DNA of 41,561 nucleotides, taken from positions 200 through 41,760 of the forward strand of contig NZ_KB904070.1 in assembly GCF_000379985.1 (NCBI RefSeq), read 5' to 3'. This document shows positions 8,278-15,822 of this stretch, piece after piece. The notes under the pieces are model-generated. The model did not search any database and was not told the DNA's origin. It was given only the letters and a program-made list of their open reading frames with translations. The stretch comes from Streptococcus caballi DSM 19004. Its GTDB lineage: Bacteria > Bacillota > Bacilli > Lactobacillales > Streptococcaceae. The stretch's first letter is position 1, and every line of letters begins with the position of its first letter. Both the position numbers and the translations under genes were made by a program.

Positions 8278-9180
8278 ATGATTACTTCTATTGTTTTTGA
8301 CGTTGACGATACGATTTATGATCAGCAGGCGCCCTATCGTATTGCAGTTGAGAAATGTTTCCCTGATTTTGATATGACCAAGATCAATCAAGCTTATATT
8401 CGCTTCCGTCATTATTCTGACACTGGTTTTCCACGTGTCATGGCTGGAGAATGGACAACAGAATATTTCCGTTTTTGGCGTTGTAAGGAAACCTTGTTAG
8501 AGTTTGGTTACCGTGAAATAGACGAAGCAACTGGTGTTTACTTTCAAGAAGTTTATGAGCATGAGCTTGAAAATATTACCATGCTAGAAGAAATGCGCAT
8601 GACCTTAGATTTCCTCAAAGAAAAAAATGTGCCTATGGGAATTATCACCAATGGACCGACCGAGCACCAGCTTAAAAAAGTTAAAAAGCTTGGCTTGTAC
8701 GATTATATTGAGCCCAAGCGTATTCTTGTCAGTCAGGCAACGGGTTTTCAAAAGCCTGAGAAGGAAATCTTCAACTTGGCAGCGGAGCAATTTGACATGA
8801 ACCCAGCGACAACACTTTATGTTGGTGATTCTTATGATAACGACATCATGGGTGCTTTCAATGGTGGCTGGCATTCCATGTGGTTTAATCACCGAGGCCG
8901 TAGTTTGCGAGCTGGAATTAAGCCAGTTTATGATGTGGCGATTGACAACTTTGAGCAGCTCTTCGGCGCAGTCAAGGTGCTCTTTGACCTGCCTGATAAT
9001 AAGTTCATCTTTGATGTCAATGATAAGGAAAATCCTGTTCTACAAATGGGGATTAACAATGGTCTCATGATGGCAGCAGAGCGTTTATTGGAAAGCAATA
9101 TGAGTATTGATAAAGTAGTCATCCTCTTAAGGTTAGATAAGCAGCAGGAGAAGATACTTCGTTTGAAATATGCTAGATAA
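8278..9180 (+). CDS. HAD-superfamily hydrolase (YjjG-like phosphatase)
   Basis: 300 residues. HAD motif I is FDVDDT (D8, D10), motif II is IITNGP (about 122-127), the conserved Lys lies in the GFQKPEKEIF region and motif IV is VGDSYDNDIMG. These enzymes dephosphorylate small metabolites through an Asp-phosphate intermediate. The C1-type helical cap between motifs I and II resembles the YjjG/haloacid dehalogenase subgroup, some of which act on nucleotides. About 70 C-terminal residues extend beyond the usual fold and have no recognised motif. GAAAGG upstream is the ribosome binding site. Substrate unknown. Confidence 0.85.
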   Translation: MITSIVFDVDDTIYDQQAPYRIAVEKCFPDFDMTKINQAYIRFRHYSDTGFPRVMAGEWTTEYFRFWRCKETLLEFGYREIDEATGVYFQEVYEHELENITMLEEMRMTLDFLKEKNVPMGIITNGPTEHQLKKVKKLGLYDYIEPKRILVSQATGFQKPEKEIFNLAAEQFDMNPATTLYVGDSYDNDIMGAFNGGWHSMWFNHRGRSLRAGIKPVYDVAIDNFEQLFGAVKVLFDLPDNKFIFDVNDKENPVLQMGINNGLMMAAERLLESNMSIDKVVILLRLDKQQEKILRLKYAR

Positions 9181-9192
9181 GATAAAGAAAAA

Positions 9193-9220
9193 GGTAAAAC
9201 TTTGGAGTTTTACCCTTTTT
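9193..9220. terminator. bidirectional terminator overlapping the stop of the phosphatase gene
   Basis: GGTAAAAC (9193-9200) pairs with GTTTTACC (9207-9214) and is flanked by A and T runs. The stop codon of the convergent gene (9210-9212) lies within the stem. Confidence 0.85.
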
Positions 9221-9866
9221 TTGTTTGAATATGAGTATGAGTGCTTTCTTCTAAATAGGATTTGTCATTCCAAGTCAGGCAAGAAAAGTGTTTGAAATCC
9301 TTGGTTTCTAAAATAGTCAGACTGGCATTGTCCAGCCCACCTTTGTGACGTAGGAAGCCAGGTTCAAAACCTAATAAGCTATGAATTGAAGCTGTAAAAT
9401 TCGCACCATGTCCGATAAGAAGGACATTCTCATAAGAATACTTTTCGAGAGAACGTACAAAGTCACGCACGCGTTTGGTTGTCTGATAAACTGACTCCGC
9501 CTCAAACATTGCCGCGTTAAAATTTGCCAGATTGTGACGAAAGGCTGTCATCTGTTTAGGATAGATGGACTTCATGATGTCAATTTTGTTGCCTTCTAAC
9601 TTGCCTAACTGCCATTCACGAAGAGCGGGGGTCAGAATGATTTCGTGAGGATGCTCATTTTCGGCTACGATAATCTGAGCTGTCTTACGAGCTCTCTTCA
9701 AATCACTGGAAAAAACAGCATCAAATGTAACATCCTTCAAATAATGCCCCAGTTTTTTCAGCTCTTCAATGGATTCATCTAGAAGGGGCGAGTCACCCTT
9801 GGCACCTTGAAAACGACCTTCCAAGTTCCATTCGGTTTTTCCATGTCTGATAAAATATAATTTCAT
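9210..9866 (-). CDS. histidine phosphatase family protein (phosphoglycerate-mutase-like)
   Basis: 218 residues with the signature LYFIRHGKTEWN at the N-terminus, carrying the phospho-accepting His in RHG. A second catalytic region is VLLIGHGANFTASI. This is the GpmB/PhoE-type cofactor-dependent branch of the histidine phosphatase superfamily, mostly broad-specificity phosphatases rather than glycolytic mutases. It lies 18 bp downstream of the YbaK-type gene and shares its promoter. Its stop codon is inside the shared terminator stem. The exact substrate is uncertain. Confidence 0.88.
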   Translation of the reverse strand: MKLYFIRHGKTEWNLEGRFQGAKGDSPLLDESIEELKKLGHYLKDVTFDAVFSSDLKRARKTAQIIVAENEHPHEIILTPALREWQLGKLEGNKIDIMKSIYPKQMTAFRHNLANFNAAMFEAESVYQTTKRVRDFVRSLEKYSYENVLLIGHGANFTASIHSLLGFEPGFLRHKGGLDNASLTILETKDFKHFSCLTWNDKSYLEESTHTHIQTKKG

Positions 9867-9884
9867 TTTTTCTCCCGTGATTTA

Positions 9885-10364
9885 TTAATTGTTGTCAATT
9901 AAGTCTGCAAAGCTAGCTTGAACGAAATCGGCTAACACTTGACTGTTGATTCTTATTGAGCGACCGACTTCACCAGCTGAAACAATCATCTCACCCTTTT
10001 CCAAAGCACGATCGTCAATGAAAATAGGGAAATGGTGCTTCTGACGAATACCCACAGGATTGTTAGCGCCATGAATATAGCCTGTTGTTTTTTGGAGGTC
10101 TTTTTGAGGAATCATGCTTACTTTTTTATTTCCTGATACTTTGGCTAGTTTTTTCTCTGAAAGATGCTCAGTGATTTGAACAATACCAATGAGGGGACCT
10201 GTCTTGTCACCAGTCAATGCTAACGTTTTAAAAATATCTTCTCTTTGAATGTCTTGGGGAAGCTTGCCTTCCAGGGCGTTGAGGGCTAAACTGTCGTGCT
10301 CAATCTTTGCCTTATCTAAAATTTGATCCACCAGGGTCTTTTTTAGTTTGTTTTTCTTTGCCAT
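9885..10364 (-). CDS. ybaK: YbaK/EbsC-type aminoacyl-tRNA deacylase
   Basis: 159 residues matching the YbaK/ProX editing-domain family. Family members free-standingly hydrolyse mischarged Cys-tRNA-Pro. Characteristic stretches are GDKTGPLIGIVQ, a lysine-rich KLAKVSGNKKVSMI, GYIHGANNPVGIRQKHHFPIFID and GEVGRSIRI. It is first in a two-gene operon with the histidine phosphatase. The start ATG follows AAGGA. Homologues in Gram-positives are also annotated EbsC. Family call is strong; tRNA specificity is inferred. Confidence 0.9.
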   Translation of the reverse strand: MAKKNKLKKTLVDQILDKAKIEHDSLALNALEGKLPQDIQREDIFKTLALTGDKTGPLIGIVQITEHLSEKKLAKVSGNKKVSMIPQKDLQKTTGYIHGANNPVGIRQKHHFPIFIDDRALEKGEMIVSAGEVGRSIRINSQVLADFVQASFADLIDNN

Positions 10365-10399
10365 TTTCCTTCTCTAAATGCCTTTCATTTACCTACTAC

Positions 10400-10428
10400 A
10401 TTTTATAAAAAAATGCAGAGCTTGACAA
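10400..10428 (-). promoter_or_regulatory. promoter of the ybaK-phosphatase operon
   Basis: On the minus strand TTGTCA (10428-10423), a 17-nt spacer and TAAAAT (10405-10400). Confidence 0.65.
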
Positions 10429-10434
10429 GAAAAA

Positions 10435-10465
10435 GAAGACCAGTAATACACGACTTAGCCTTCTT
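10435..10465 (-). terminator. weak terminator after the GH25 gene
   Basis: On the minus strand AAGAAG pairs with CTTCTT around an imperfect loop and is followed by a T-rich tract. The stem is short. Confidence 0.4.
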
Positions 10466-11309
10466 ATTCTTTTATTTTACCGAATAATTTTTGGTAGGTT
10501 TTCTTCTTATCCTTGGTTACTGCAATTTGGTTGAGGTCCAAAGGATTATCAAATCCACTTAGGTAGCCTTGTGAGGTGTATTGGTGCAGGTCATAATCCA
10601 ACTCTGTCTGAGGAGCAGCATCATAATATCCTGAATCAGAGCCGTAGGTTGGAATCCATACTGCATCAAATCCCTTAACAGAAATATTTTGTTCGGTCAT
10701 GAAATAAGTACCAATATAAATTCCGACATTCTTAGCGCCTAGTTTTTTAAGCTCCTCCCGAAAGGCCTTAACTCCCTTGTTCATGTTGGACATGGTTTTT
10801 TCTTCCACATCAATCCAGTAATAAGTAGGCTTGTAAGGTGCTGCATTTTTGTAGAAAGTCCTAGCTTCTGAGCGCATTTCCTTTTCGGTTCGACCGAGAG
10901 CGTAGCTGTATACGGCCACAGGAACATCGCGCTTTTGGAATTCTTGAATGTGTGTCTTAAATGATTTATCGATACCGGTCGTATAGGCTGCATTGCTATC
11001 TTTGCTGATTTGTGAGCCTCCATAAACACGCACGATAGCACCAGATATATTTTTTGAGAGAGTATCATAGTCAATCTCACTAGGAAGTTGCCAGCCAGAC
11101 ACATCGATAATTGGATTAAGAACAAACTCTTCTTTTTCTTTAGTTGATGCCTTTGTTGTACTTGAGCTACTCACAGAAGGAATGGATTTTTCAGCTTGAC
11201 TGAGCTGTTCTTTGAGAACATTGTCAGAGTGAGTTTTACCAATTAAAAATAGTATAGCAAGTAAACTGAAGAAAACAAAGACAATAACTGGCTTAATTCT
11301 TCTTCTCAT
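10464..11309 (-). CDS. membrane-anchored GH25 muramidase (lysozyme)
   Basis: 281 residues. After two or three Arg/Lys comes one membrane helix (VIVFVFFSLLAILFLIG, about 9-25), then a Ser/Thr/Lys linker. A glycoside hydrolase 25 domain starts at IIDVSGWQLP (about 68). Catalytic-site residues are visible: the first Asp in IDVSGWQ, WIDVEE in the middle strand, and the conserved LHQYTSQGY with downstream DNPLDLN. GH25 enzymes cut the MurNAc-GlcNAc bond of peptidoglycan. No cell-wall-binding repeats are present, so it probably acts close to the membrane during wall turnover. The N-terminal helix is a signal anchor rather than a cleaved signal. Confidence 0.9.
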   Translation of the reverse strand: MRRRIKPVIVFVFFSLLAILFLIGKTHSDNVLKEQLSQAEKSIPSVSSSSTTKASTKEKEEFVLNPIIDVSGWQLPSEIDYDTLSKNISGAIVRVYGGSQISKDSNAAYTTGIDKSFKTHIQEFQKRDVPVAVYSYALGRTEKEMRSEARTFYKNAAPYKPTYYWIDVEEKTMSNMNKGVKAFREELKKLGAKNVGIYIGTYFMTEQNISVKGFDAVWIPTYGSDSGYYDAAPQTELDYDLHQYTSQGYLSGFDNPLDLNQIAVTKDKKKTYQKLFGKIKE

Positions 11310-11523
11310 TAGTCATATTGTAACCTAAAATTCCTAAAAAATCAAAATTTCACAACTTTTTTAATTGACATTTTGGAAAAATAAACTATTATTTTGATAA
11401 ATGAAGTTGATTTCGGAAATTTGAGTAGAAATAGGATTGGAAACGCTCAACATTTTTCTATTTATCTTATTTTTAGAAGAGAGCAGAGGCTGTCATCTGT
11501 TAAAAGTTTGTGAATTCTCCCGC
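11310..11523. other. upstream part of the GH25 / methionine-gene intergenic region
   Basis: About 210 nt of AT-rich sequence between divergent genes. It should hold the GH25 promoter on the minus strand, but I see no convincing -35/-10 pair. No gene or strong hairpin is visible before the palindrome at 11524. Confidence 0.4.
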
Positions 11524-11548
11524 CTAATATAGTTTAAAACTATATTAG
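11524..11548. promoter_or_regulatory. MET-box-like palindrome (MetR/MtaR operator)
   Basis: Two perfect 12-bp arms around a central A. The inner 17 nt, TATAGTTTAAAACTATA (11528-11544), match the streptococcal MtaR/MetR LysR-type consensus TATAGTTTSAAACTATA as I recall it, apart from the central base. It sits about 18 nt upstream of the -35 of the methionine-synthase-like gene, a normal place for a LysR activator. Confidence 0.7.
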
Positions 11549-11566
11549 CTTATAAAAAATAGCTAA

Positions 11567-11595
11567 TTTACAAGATGGAAATCCAGTGCTAGAAT
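11567..11595 (+). promoter_or_regulatory. promoter of the first MetE-like gene
   Basis: TTTACA (11567-11572), a 17-nt spacer ending in TGC, and TAGAAT (11590-11595), an extended -10. Confidence 0.7.
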
Positions 11596-11625
11596 AAGGC
11601 CAAATAAGAGATAAGGGGAAAACTC

Positions 11626-12738
11626 ATGACAAAACCACATTTTCATTTTGACCACGTAGGTTCCTACCTCCGTCCGCAAGAATTAAAGACAGCGCGCGAA
11701 AACTTCGCTGCCGGCAAGATTTCACGGGAAGAATTGCAAGCTGTACAAGACAAGCTAGTCAAGGAATTAGTTGACCATGAAGTTGAGAACGGTCTTCAAG
11801 TTGTTTCTGACGGTGAATTTGGCCGTTCTTGGTGGCATTTGGACTTTCTATGGCAGTTGATTGGGCTTGAAAGCTACTTGCAAGAAGATTCTTACAAGTT
11901 CCATGGCGCCAAAACACGAACAACTAATGTTCGCATTGTTGGCAAATTGGCTGAAAATCCTAATCATTCTTTCTATCGTGATTTCACTTATTTGAAATCC
12001 ATTACACCAGAAGGAGTGACGCCTAAGGTGACCATTCCTAGTCCATCTTTGGTTATCAAACGTGACCATCGCAGTGATCTTTATGCTGATTATTATGACA
12101 GTTGGACAGATTTCTTGGATGGCTTGGCACAGGCTTATCAAGACACAATCAAGCATTTCTATGACTTGGGAGCACGTTACGTACAATTAGATGACACTAC
12201 TTGGGCTTATTTAATCCAACAGCTAGAAGACAACAAAAACAATCCTGAGCTTCGTTCAGAATTTGAACAAATTGCTCAAGATGATGTCTATGTGATTAAT
12301 AAAATTTTGGAAGGCCTACCAGAGGATTTGACTGTGGCAACGCACATCTGCCGCGGTAATTTCCAATCTACTTATCTCTTTGAAGGCGGCTATCATACCG
12401 TTGCTAAATATCTGGGACAGCTAAACTATGATATTTTCTTCCTAGAATACGACGATGAGCGTTCGGGAGATTTTGCTCCACTTGCGGACATTTGGAATAA
12501 TCGCCCAAATGTTGAATTGATTTTAGGTGTTATCACCTCTAAGAAGCCTGAATTAGAAGATGTTGATGCAGTCATTGCTCGTATTCAAGAAGCGGCCCAG
12601 TCAGTGCCACTTGAAAATCTTGGTATTTCTACTCAATGTGGCTTTGCATCAACCGAAGAAGGTAATATCTTGACCGAACAAGATGAATGGAACAAGTTAC
12701 AACTCATCAAATCCATTACCGACAAGGTTTGGGGATAA
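11626..12738 (+). CDS. cobalamin-independent methionine synthase-like protein (MetE C-terminal/YxjG type), copy 1
   Basis: 370 residues equivalent to the catalytic C-terminal barrel of MetE. It starts FDHVGSYLRPQEL, contains VVSDGEFGRSWWH, and keeps the four zinc-ligand positions of MetE: His and Cys in THICRGNF, Glu in FFLEYDDERSG and Cys in STQCGFAS. It lacks the N-terminal MetE half, as in the Bacillus YxjG/YxjH group. It probably transfers a methyl group to homocysteine or a related thiol; the methyl donor is not established. A MET-box-like operator and an extended -10 promoter precede it, and a terminator separates it from copy 2. Confidence 0.85.
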   Translation: MTKPHFHFDHVGSYLRPQELKTARENFAAGKISREELQAVQDKLVKELVDHEVENGLQVVSDGEFGRSWWHLDFLWQLIGLESYLQEDSYKFHGAKTRTTNVRIVGKLAENPNHSFYRDFTYLKSITPEGVTPKVTIPSPSLVIKRDHRSDLYADYYDSWTDFLDGLAQAYQDTIKHFYDLGARYVQLDDTTWAYLIQQLEDNKNNPELRSEFEQIAQDDVYVINKILEGLPEDLTVATHICRGNFQSTYLFEGGYHTVAKYLGQLNYDIFFLEYDDERSGDFAPLADIWNNRPNVELILGVITSKKPELEDVDAVIARIQEAAQSVPLENLGISTQCGFASTEEGNILTEQDEWNKLQLIKSITDKVWG

Positions 12739-12748
12739 AAGTAAAAAG

Positions 12749-12776
12749 CTTGGAATGAACTATTTCCGAGTTTTTT
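12749..12776 (+). terminator. terminator between the two MetE-like genes
   Basis: CTTGGAA (12749-12755) pairs with TTCCGAG (12764-12770), one G-U, followed by six T residues. Confidence 0.75.
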
Positions 12777-12801
12777 GTAGGTACTTAACTGGTTTCTTAG
12801 T

Positions 12802-12829
12802 TATTTCCTATAGCTAAGTATAGGAAATA
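12802..12829. promoter_or_regulatory. second operator-like palindrome, upstream of MetE-like copy 2
   Basis: Two perfect 11-bp arms (12802-12812 and 12819-12829) around GCTAAG. It shares TATA ends with the MET box but not the GTTT/AAAC core. It lies just upstream of the -35-like TTTCCA at 12835-12840 and the extended -10 at 12855-12863 (TGT-TACAAT). A diverged MetR/MtaR site or a different operator. Confidence 0.55.
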
Positions 12830-12894
12830 TATATTTTCCAACTATAAGAAAGTCTGTTACAATGGGTCTATCAAGTTTTAAGAGGTAAAGATAT

Positions 12895-14025
12895 ATGACT
12901 AAGAAATATTTTGAACACGTTGGCTCATTTTTACGCCCGCAAGAATTGCAAGAGGCGCGTGCAGGTTTTGAAGCTGGTACAGTAACAGCTCAAGAACTGA
13001 AATCTGTTGAAGATCAAGCTATCAAAGATTTGGTTGATAAACAAATCGCAGCAGGTCTTGAAAAAGTGACTGATGGTGAATTTCGTCGTGCTTACTGGCA
13101 TTTGGATTTCTTCTGGGGATTCAATGGTGTGGATCATGTGCAGGCAGCAGAAGGCTACCATTTCCATGATGAAACAACCAAGCCTGATTCAGCTTCTCTT
13201 GTTGGAAAAATCACTGGGGAAAATCATCCATTTGTTGAAGCCTACAAGTTTTTGAAGGCCTATGTTGACCAAACAGGAGCGGCTGTTGAAGCTAAATACA
13301 CCATTCCAGCGCCGGCACAATTCTATTTTGAACTCATTCGTGATGCAGATCACGTCGCAGCTACTAACGCTGTCTATCCAGACTTTGAAGATCTTCGTGC
13401 TGACATCAAGGCTGCTTACCTTCAAGTTATTGCTGATCTAGTGGCAGCTGGTCTGAAGACTCTTCAAGTGGACGACTGTACTTGGGGAACCTTGGTTGAT
13501 GATAATTTTTTGAATGCTTGGGGATCTCTGACTGGTAGAACAGCTGAGCAGGTTCGTTCGGAGCTTGGTGAAGCTTTCTTGACTCTTAACAATGATGTCT
13601 ATGATAATGTTCCAGAAGGACTTTTAGTCAACACTCATGTTTGCCGAGGTAACTACCATTCAACATGGGCATCATCAGGTGGCTACGACCCAGTAGCTAA
13701 AGAACTCTTTGGCAAAGAAAACGTTACCGAGTATTTCTTAGAATTTGACAACGACCGCTCGGGAGGTTTTGAGCCATTGGCAGAAGTGACAGATGGCAAG
13801 GTTGCAGTACTTGGCTTGATTACCTCAAAAGAAGCAACCTTGGAAGATAAGGACACTGTCATCGCTCGTATCCACGAAGCTGAAAAGTTCCTACCGCTTG
13901 ACCAACTGTGGGTATCAACCCAGTGCGGCTTTGCTTCAACTGAAGAAGGTAACATCCTGACTAAAGAAGACCAATGGAAAAAATTGGCCCTTGTTAAGGA
14001 AATTATTGATGAAGTTTGGAAATAA
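12895..14025 (+). CDS. cobalamin-independent methionine synthase-like protein, copy 2
   Basis: 376 residues, a clear paralogue of copy 1: FEHVGSFLRPQELQ, KVTDGEFRRAYWHLDFFWGF, THVCRGNYHSTW, EYFLEFDNDRSGGFEPL, STQCGFASTEEGN. The zinc-ligand residues (His, Cys, Glu, Cys) are all retained, so it is likely active. Sequence divergence from copy 1 is substantial, suggesting old duplication and different substrates or regulation. It has its own palindrome, extended -10 promoter and AAGAGG ribosome binding site. The methyl donor and acceptor are unproven; homocysteine methylation is the family expectation. Confidence 0.85.
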   Translation: MTKKYFEHVGSFLRPQELQEARAGFEAGTVTAQELKSVEDQAIKDLVDKQIAAGLEKVTDGEFRRAYWHLDFFWGFNGVDHVQAAEGYHFHDETTKPDSASLVGKITGENHPFVEAYKFLKAYVDQTGAAVEAKYTIPAPAQFYFELIRDADHVAATNAVYPDFEDLRADIKAAYLQVIADLVAAGLKTLQVDDCTWGTLVDDNFLNAWGSLTGRTAEQVRSELGEAFLTLNNDVYDNVPEGLLVNTHVCRGNYHSTWASSGGYDPVAKELFGKENVTEYFLEFDNDRSGGFEPLAEVTDGKVAVLGLITSKEATLEDKDTVIARIHEAEKFLPLDQLWVSTQCGFASTEEGNILTKEDQWKKLALVKEIIDEVWK

Positions 14026-14030
14026 GCATT

Positions 14031-14056
14031 AAAAAGCAGGTGGTTGCCTGCTTTTT
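14031..14056 (+). terminator. terminator after MetE-like copy 2
   Basis: AAAGCAGG pairs with CCTGCTTT around TGGTTG, followed by T residues. Confidence 0.85.
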
Positions 14057-14062
14057 CTTATC

Positions 14063-14091
14063 TTGACAGCCTGTCGGCTTTTGGTTAGACT
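14063..14091 (+). promoter_or_regulatory. strong promoter giving a near-leaderless ECF S-component mRNA
   Basis: Consensus TTGACA (14063-14068), a 17-nt spacer and TAGACT (14086-14091). Only six nt separate the -10 from the ATG at 14098, so transcription should begin at or next to the start codon. Confidence 0.7.
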
Positions 14092-14097
14092 GAGATT

Positions 14098-14613
14098 ATG
14101 AAAAAGACGGTTCTTCCTTTAAAGCAAATCAGTCGTATCGCTATTTTATCCGCTCTTTGTGTGGTTTTGCGCTATGCCTTTGCGGCTCTGCCCAATGTGC
14201 AGCCCATCACTGCTATTTTCCTGATTTCTGCCCTTGTTTTCTCTCTTTCTGAAAGCATCTTAATCATGGCAGTGACTATGATGGTCTCTTCTTTTTTGTT
14301 AGGCTTTGGTCCATGGGTGTTTTGGCAAATCTTTTCCTTTGCGGTCATCCTTGTAGTATGGAAATCTCTTCTTTATCCGCTGACAAAGGCTCTAAAATTT
14401 GCTAGAATAAATGAGATTGTACTACAGTCGCTTTTTGCGGGTTTACTTGGGATTATCTATGGTGTAGTCATTGATTCTTGCTATGCTTTTCTCTACGGTA
14501 TGCCTTGGTGGACTTATGTCTTAGCAGGCGCTAGCTTCAACCTAGCCCATGCCCTCTCAACATTCCTCTTTTACCCGCTCATTTTACCCATTATGAAGGA
14601 GATTTACCTATGA
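14098..14613 (+). CDS. ECF transporter S component (substrate-binding membrane subunit)
   Basis: 171 residues with about five or six membrane helices and the S-component opening RIAILSALCVVLRYAFAALPNVQPITAIF. S components capture a vitamin or cofactor and dock with the shared EcfA/A'/T module encoded elsewhere. Its stop overlaps the ATG of a DUF4430 lipoprotein (ATGA), so the two act together. DUF4430 resembles the beta domain of cobalamin carriers, which makes a corrinoid or related cofactor a possible substrate, but that is inference. No alternative start exists before the first helix and no ribosome binding site is visible, fitting a leaderless transcript. Confidence 0.8.
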   Translation: MKKTVLPLKQISRIAILSALCVVLRYAFAALPNVQPITAIFLISALVFSLSESILIMAVTMMVSSFLLGFGPWVFWQIFSFAVILVVWKSLLYPLTKALKFARINEIVLQSLFAGLLGIIYGVVIDSCYAFLYGMPWWTYVLAGASFNLAHALSTFLFYPLILPIMKEIYL

Positions 14614-14996
14614 AAAAGTTTCTTAAACTATTGTTTTTAGCCCTTTCTTTGGTGCTTTTGGTGGCCTGTGGCAATAGCAGAGCTGATAAGAGCAAGACGA
14701 CAGCTTCATCCAGTGCTGGTAGGGTACGCTTGATTGTTAAAGAAGACACCAACACCATTGATGAGAAGGTCAGCTTCAAAAAAGGCGACACTGTGATGGC
14801 AGTTCTCAAAGCTAATTACAAAGTCAAGGAAAAAGATGGTTTTATCACAGCTATTGATGGTATCAGTCAAGATAAGGAAAAAGGTCTTTATTGGATGTTT
14901 AAGGTTAATGACAAAGTGGCCCCTAAAGCTGCTGACCAGATTAAAGTGAAGAAGAACGATAAGATTGAATTCTATCAAGAAGTCTACAAGAACTAA
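14610..14996 (+). CDS. DUF4430 lipoprotein
   Basis: 128 residues. A type II signal peptide (KKFLKLLFLALSLVLLVAC) has a lipobox LVAC with Cys about residue 20. A short Ser/Thr linker follows, then a DUF4430 domain (about 38-127) with the typical SFKKGDTVMAVLKANYKV, KGLYWMFKVNDK and IEFYQEVYK. It should be anchored outside the membrane and feed ligand to the adjacent S component. AAGGAGATTTA upstream and the start ATGAAAAAG are notable because they are complementary to the loop of the small RNA predicted at 39009-39080. Ligand unknown. Confidence 0.85.
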   Translation: MKKFLKLLFLALSLVLLVACGNSRADKSKTTASSSAGRVRLIVKEDTNTIDEKVSFKKGDTVMAVLKANYKVKEKDGFITAIDGISQDKEKGLYWMFKVNDKVAPKAADQIKVKKNDKIEFYQEVYKN

Positions 14997-15005
14997 ATCA
15001 TAGTC

Positions 15006-15047
15006 AAAAAAGGAAGTTTGTCCAGAATAGTGACAAGCTTCCTTTTA
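15006..15047 (+). terminator. terminator of the S-component/lipoprotein operon
   Basis: AAAGGAAG pairs with CTTCCTTT, with TTGTC/GACAA inside, followed by T residues. Confidence 0.8.
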
Positions 15048-15176
15048 TACTATACACCGACAAAAATAAGCTAGAAAACTGAGTCTCTAACCCGCTGGTG
15101 GAAACAGGAAACTTTTTCTGTCCATCTCTTTTCTTTAGAAAGTCTTTTTTATGCAGACTTGTATGCGTATCCTTAT

Positions 15177-15216
15177 TAAAAAACTTATTAGTAAGCTCCA
15201 TTTACTGATAAGTTTT
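15177..15216 (-). terminator. terminator of the pepF-gpx operon
   Basis: A 15-nt stem (15180-15194 with 15202-15216, one G-U or mismatch) with a T run on the minus strand at 15183-15177. Confidence 0.7.
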
Positions 15217-15345
15217 AACTTTTATAGTCTTATTTAATCAAATCAATCAATCAATAGTTTGATATGATTTTCAGAGGCATTGAGGGATGGGATATAGCGG
15301 GAGGATTTTTTATTTTTGGTTAAAAGAATCTCCTATTTGTTGTCC

Positions 15346-15822
15346 TCAGAGCAGAGCCTCAATGGCCTCAATCATTTGAGCTGGTGCTGATTTTGACGCA
15401 AAACGCTCAACGACCTTGCCCTCGCGGTTGATGAGAAATTTGGCAAAGTTCCATTCGATACGTTTGCCCAGCAGACCGCTTTTTTCTGACTTGAGCCAGT
15501 CATAGAGAGGGTCGGCTTCCTTGCCATTGACCTTGATTTTGGCAAAACGTGGGAAAGTTGTCTGGTAATTGAGGCTGCAAAAGGTATTGATTTCCTCTGC
15601 GCTACCAGGTGCTTGACCAGCAAACTGGTTACAAGGAAAGTCTAAGATGACAAATCCTTGGTCTTTGTAGGTATCGTAAAGTTTTTGAAGCCCCTCATAC
15701 TGCGGTGTAAGCCCACAACCCGTTGCCGTATTAACAACGAGCACAACCTTGCCAGCGTATTGGCTAAGCGGGCTATCACTGCCATCTTGAGCCTTGACAG
15801 TAAAATCATAAAGATTAGGCAT
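15346..15822 (-). CDS. gpx: glutathione peroxidase-family thiol peroxidase
   Basis: 158 residues. The active-site signature VVNTATGCGLTPQYEGLQ has Cys in place of selenocysteine. FPCNQFAGQAPGS carries the conserved Gln, and IEWNFAKFLI carries the Trp-Asn of the catalytic tetrad. Bacterial members reduce lipid or hydrogen peroxides, usually with thioredoxin rather than glutathione. The start MPNLYDF at 15822 is chosen because AAGGAG within the end of pepF is well spaced; a 12-codon longer frame lacks a signal. It overlaps pepF by 8 bp and is co-transcribed with it. Confidence 0.93.
   Translation of the reverse strand: MPNLYDFTVKAQDGSDSPLSQYAGKVVLVVNTATGCGLTPQYEGLQKLYDTYKDQGFVILDFPCNQFAGQAPGSAEEINTFCSLNYQTTFPRFAKIKVNGKEADPLYDWLKSEKSGLLGKRIEWNFAKFLINREGKVVERFASKSAPAQMIEAIEALL

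Larger units (their letters stand above)
14997..15345. other. gene-free interval between convergent genes, with two terminators
   Basis: It holds the terminator of the lipoprotein gene (15006-15047) and a minus-strand terminator (15180-15216). A small hairpin, AAGTCT with AGACTT, lies near 15140-15160, and four tandem AATC-like repeats lie near 15238-15255. No gene is supported. Confidence 0.6.

Noticed and set aside
15004..15201. Minus-strand frame of 65 codons between the lipoprotein and gpx genes
   Set aside because: It runs through two terminator hairpins and shows no domain; treated as non-coding.
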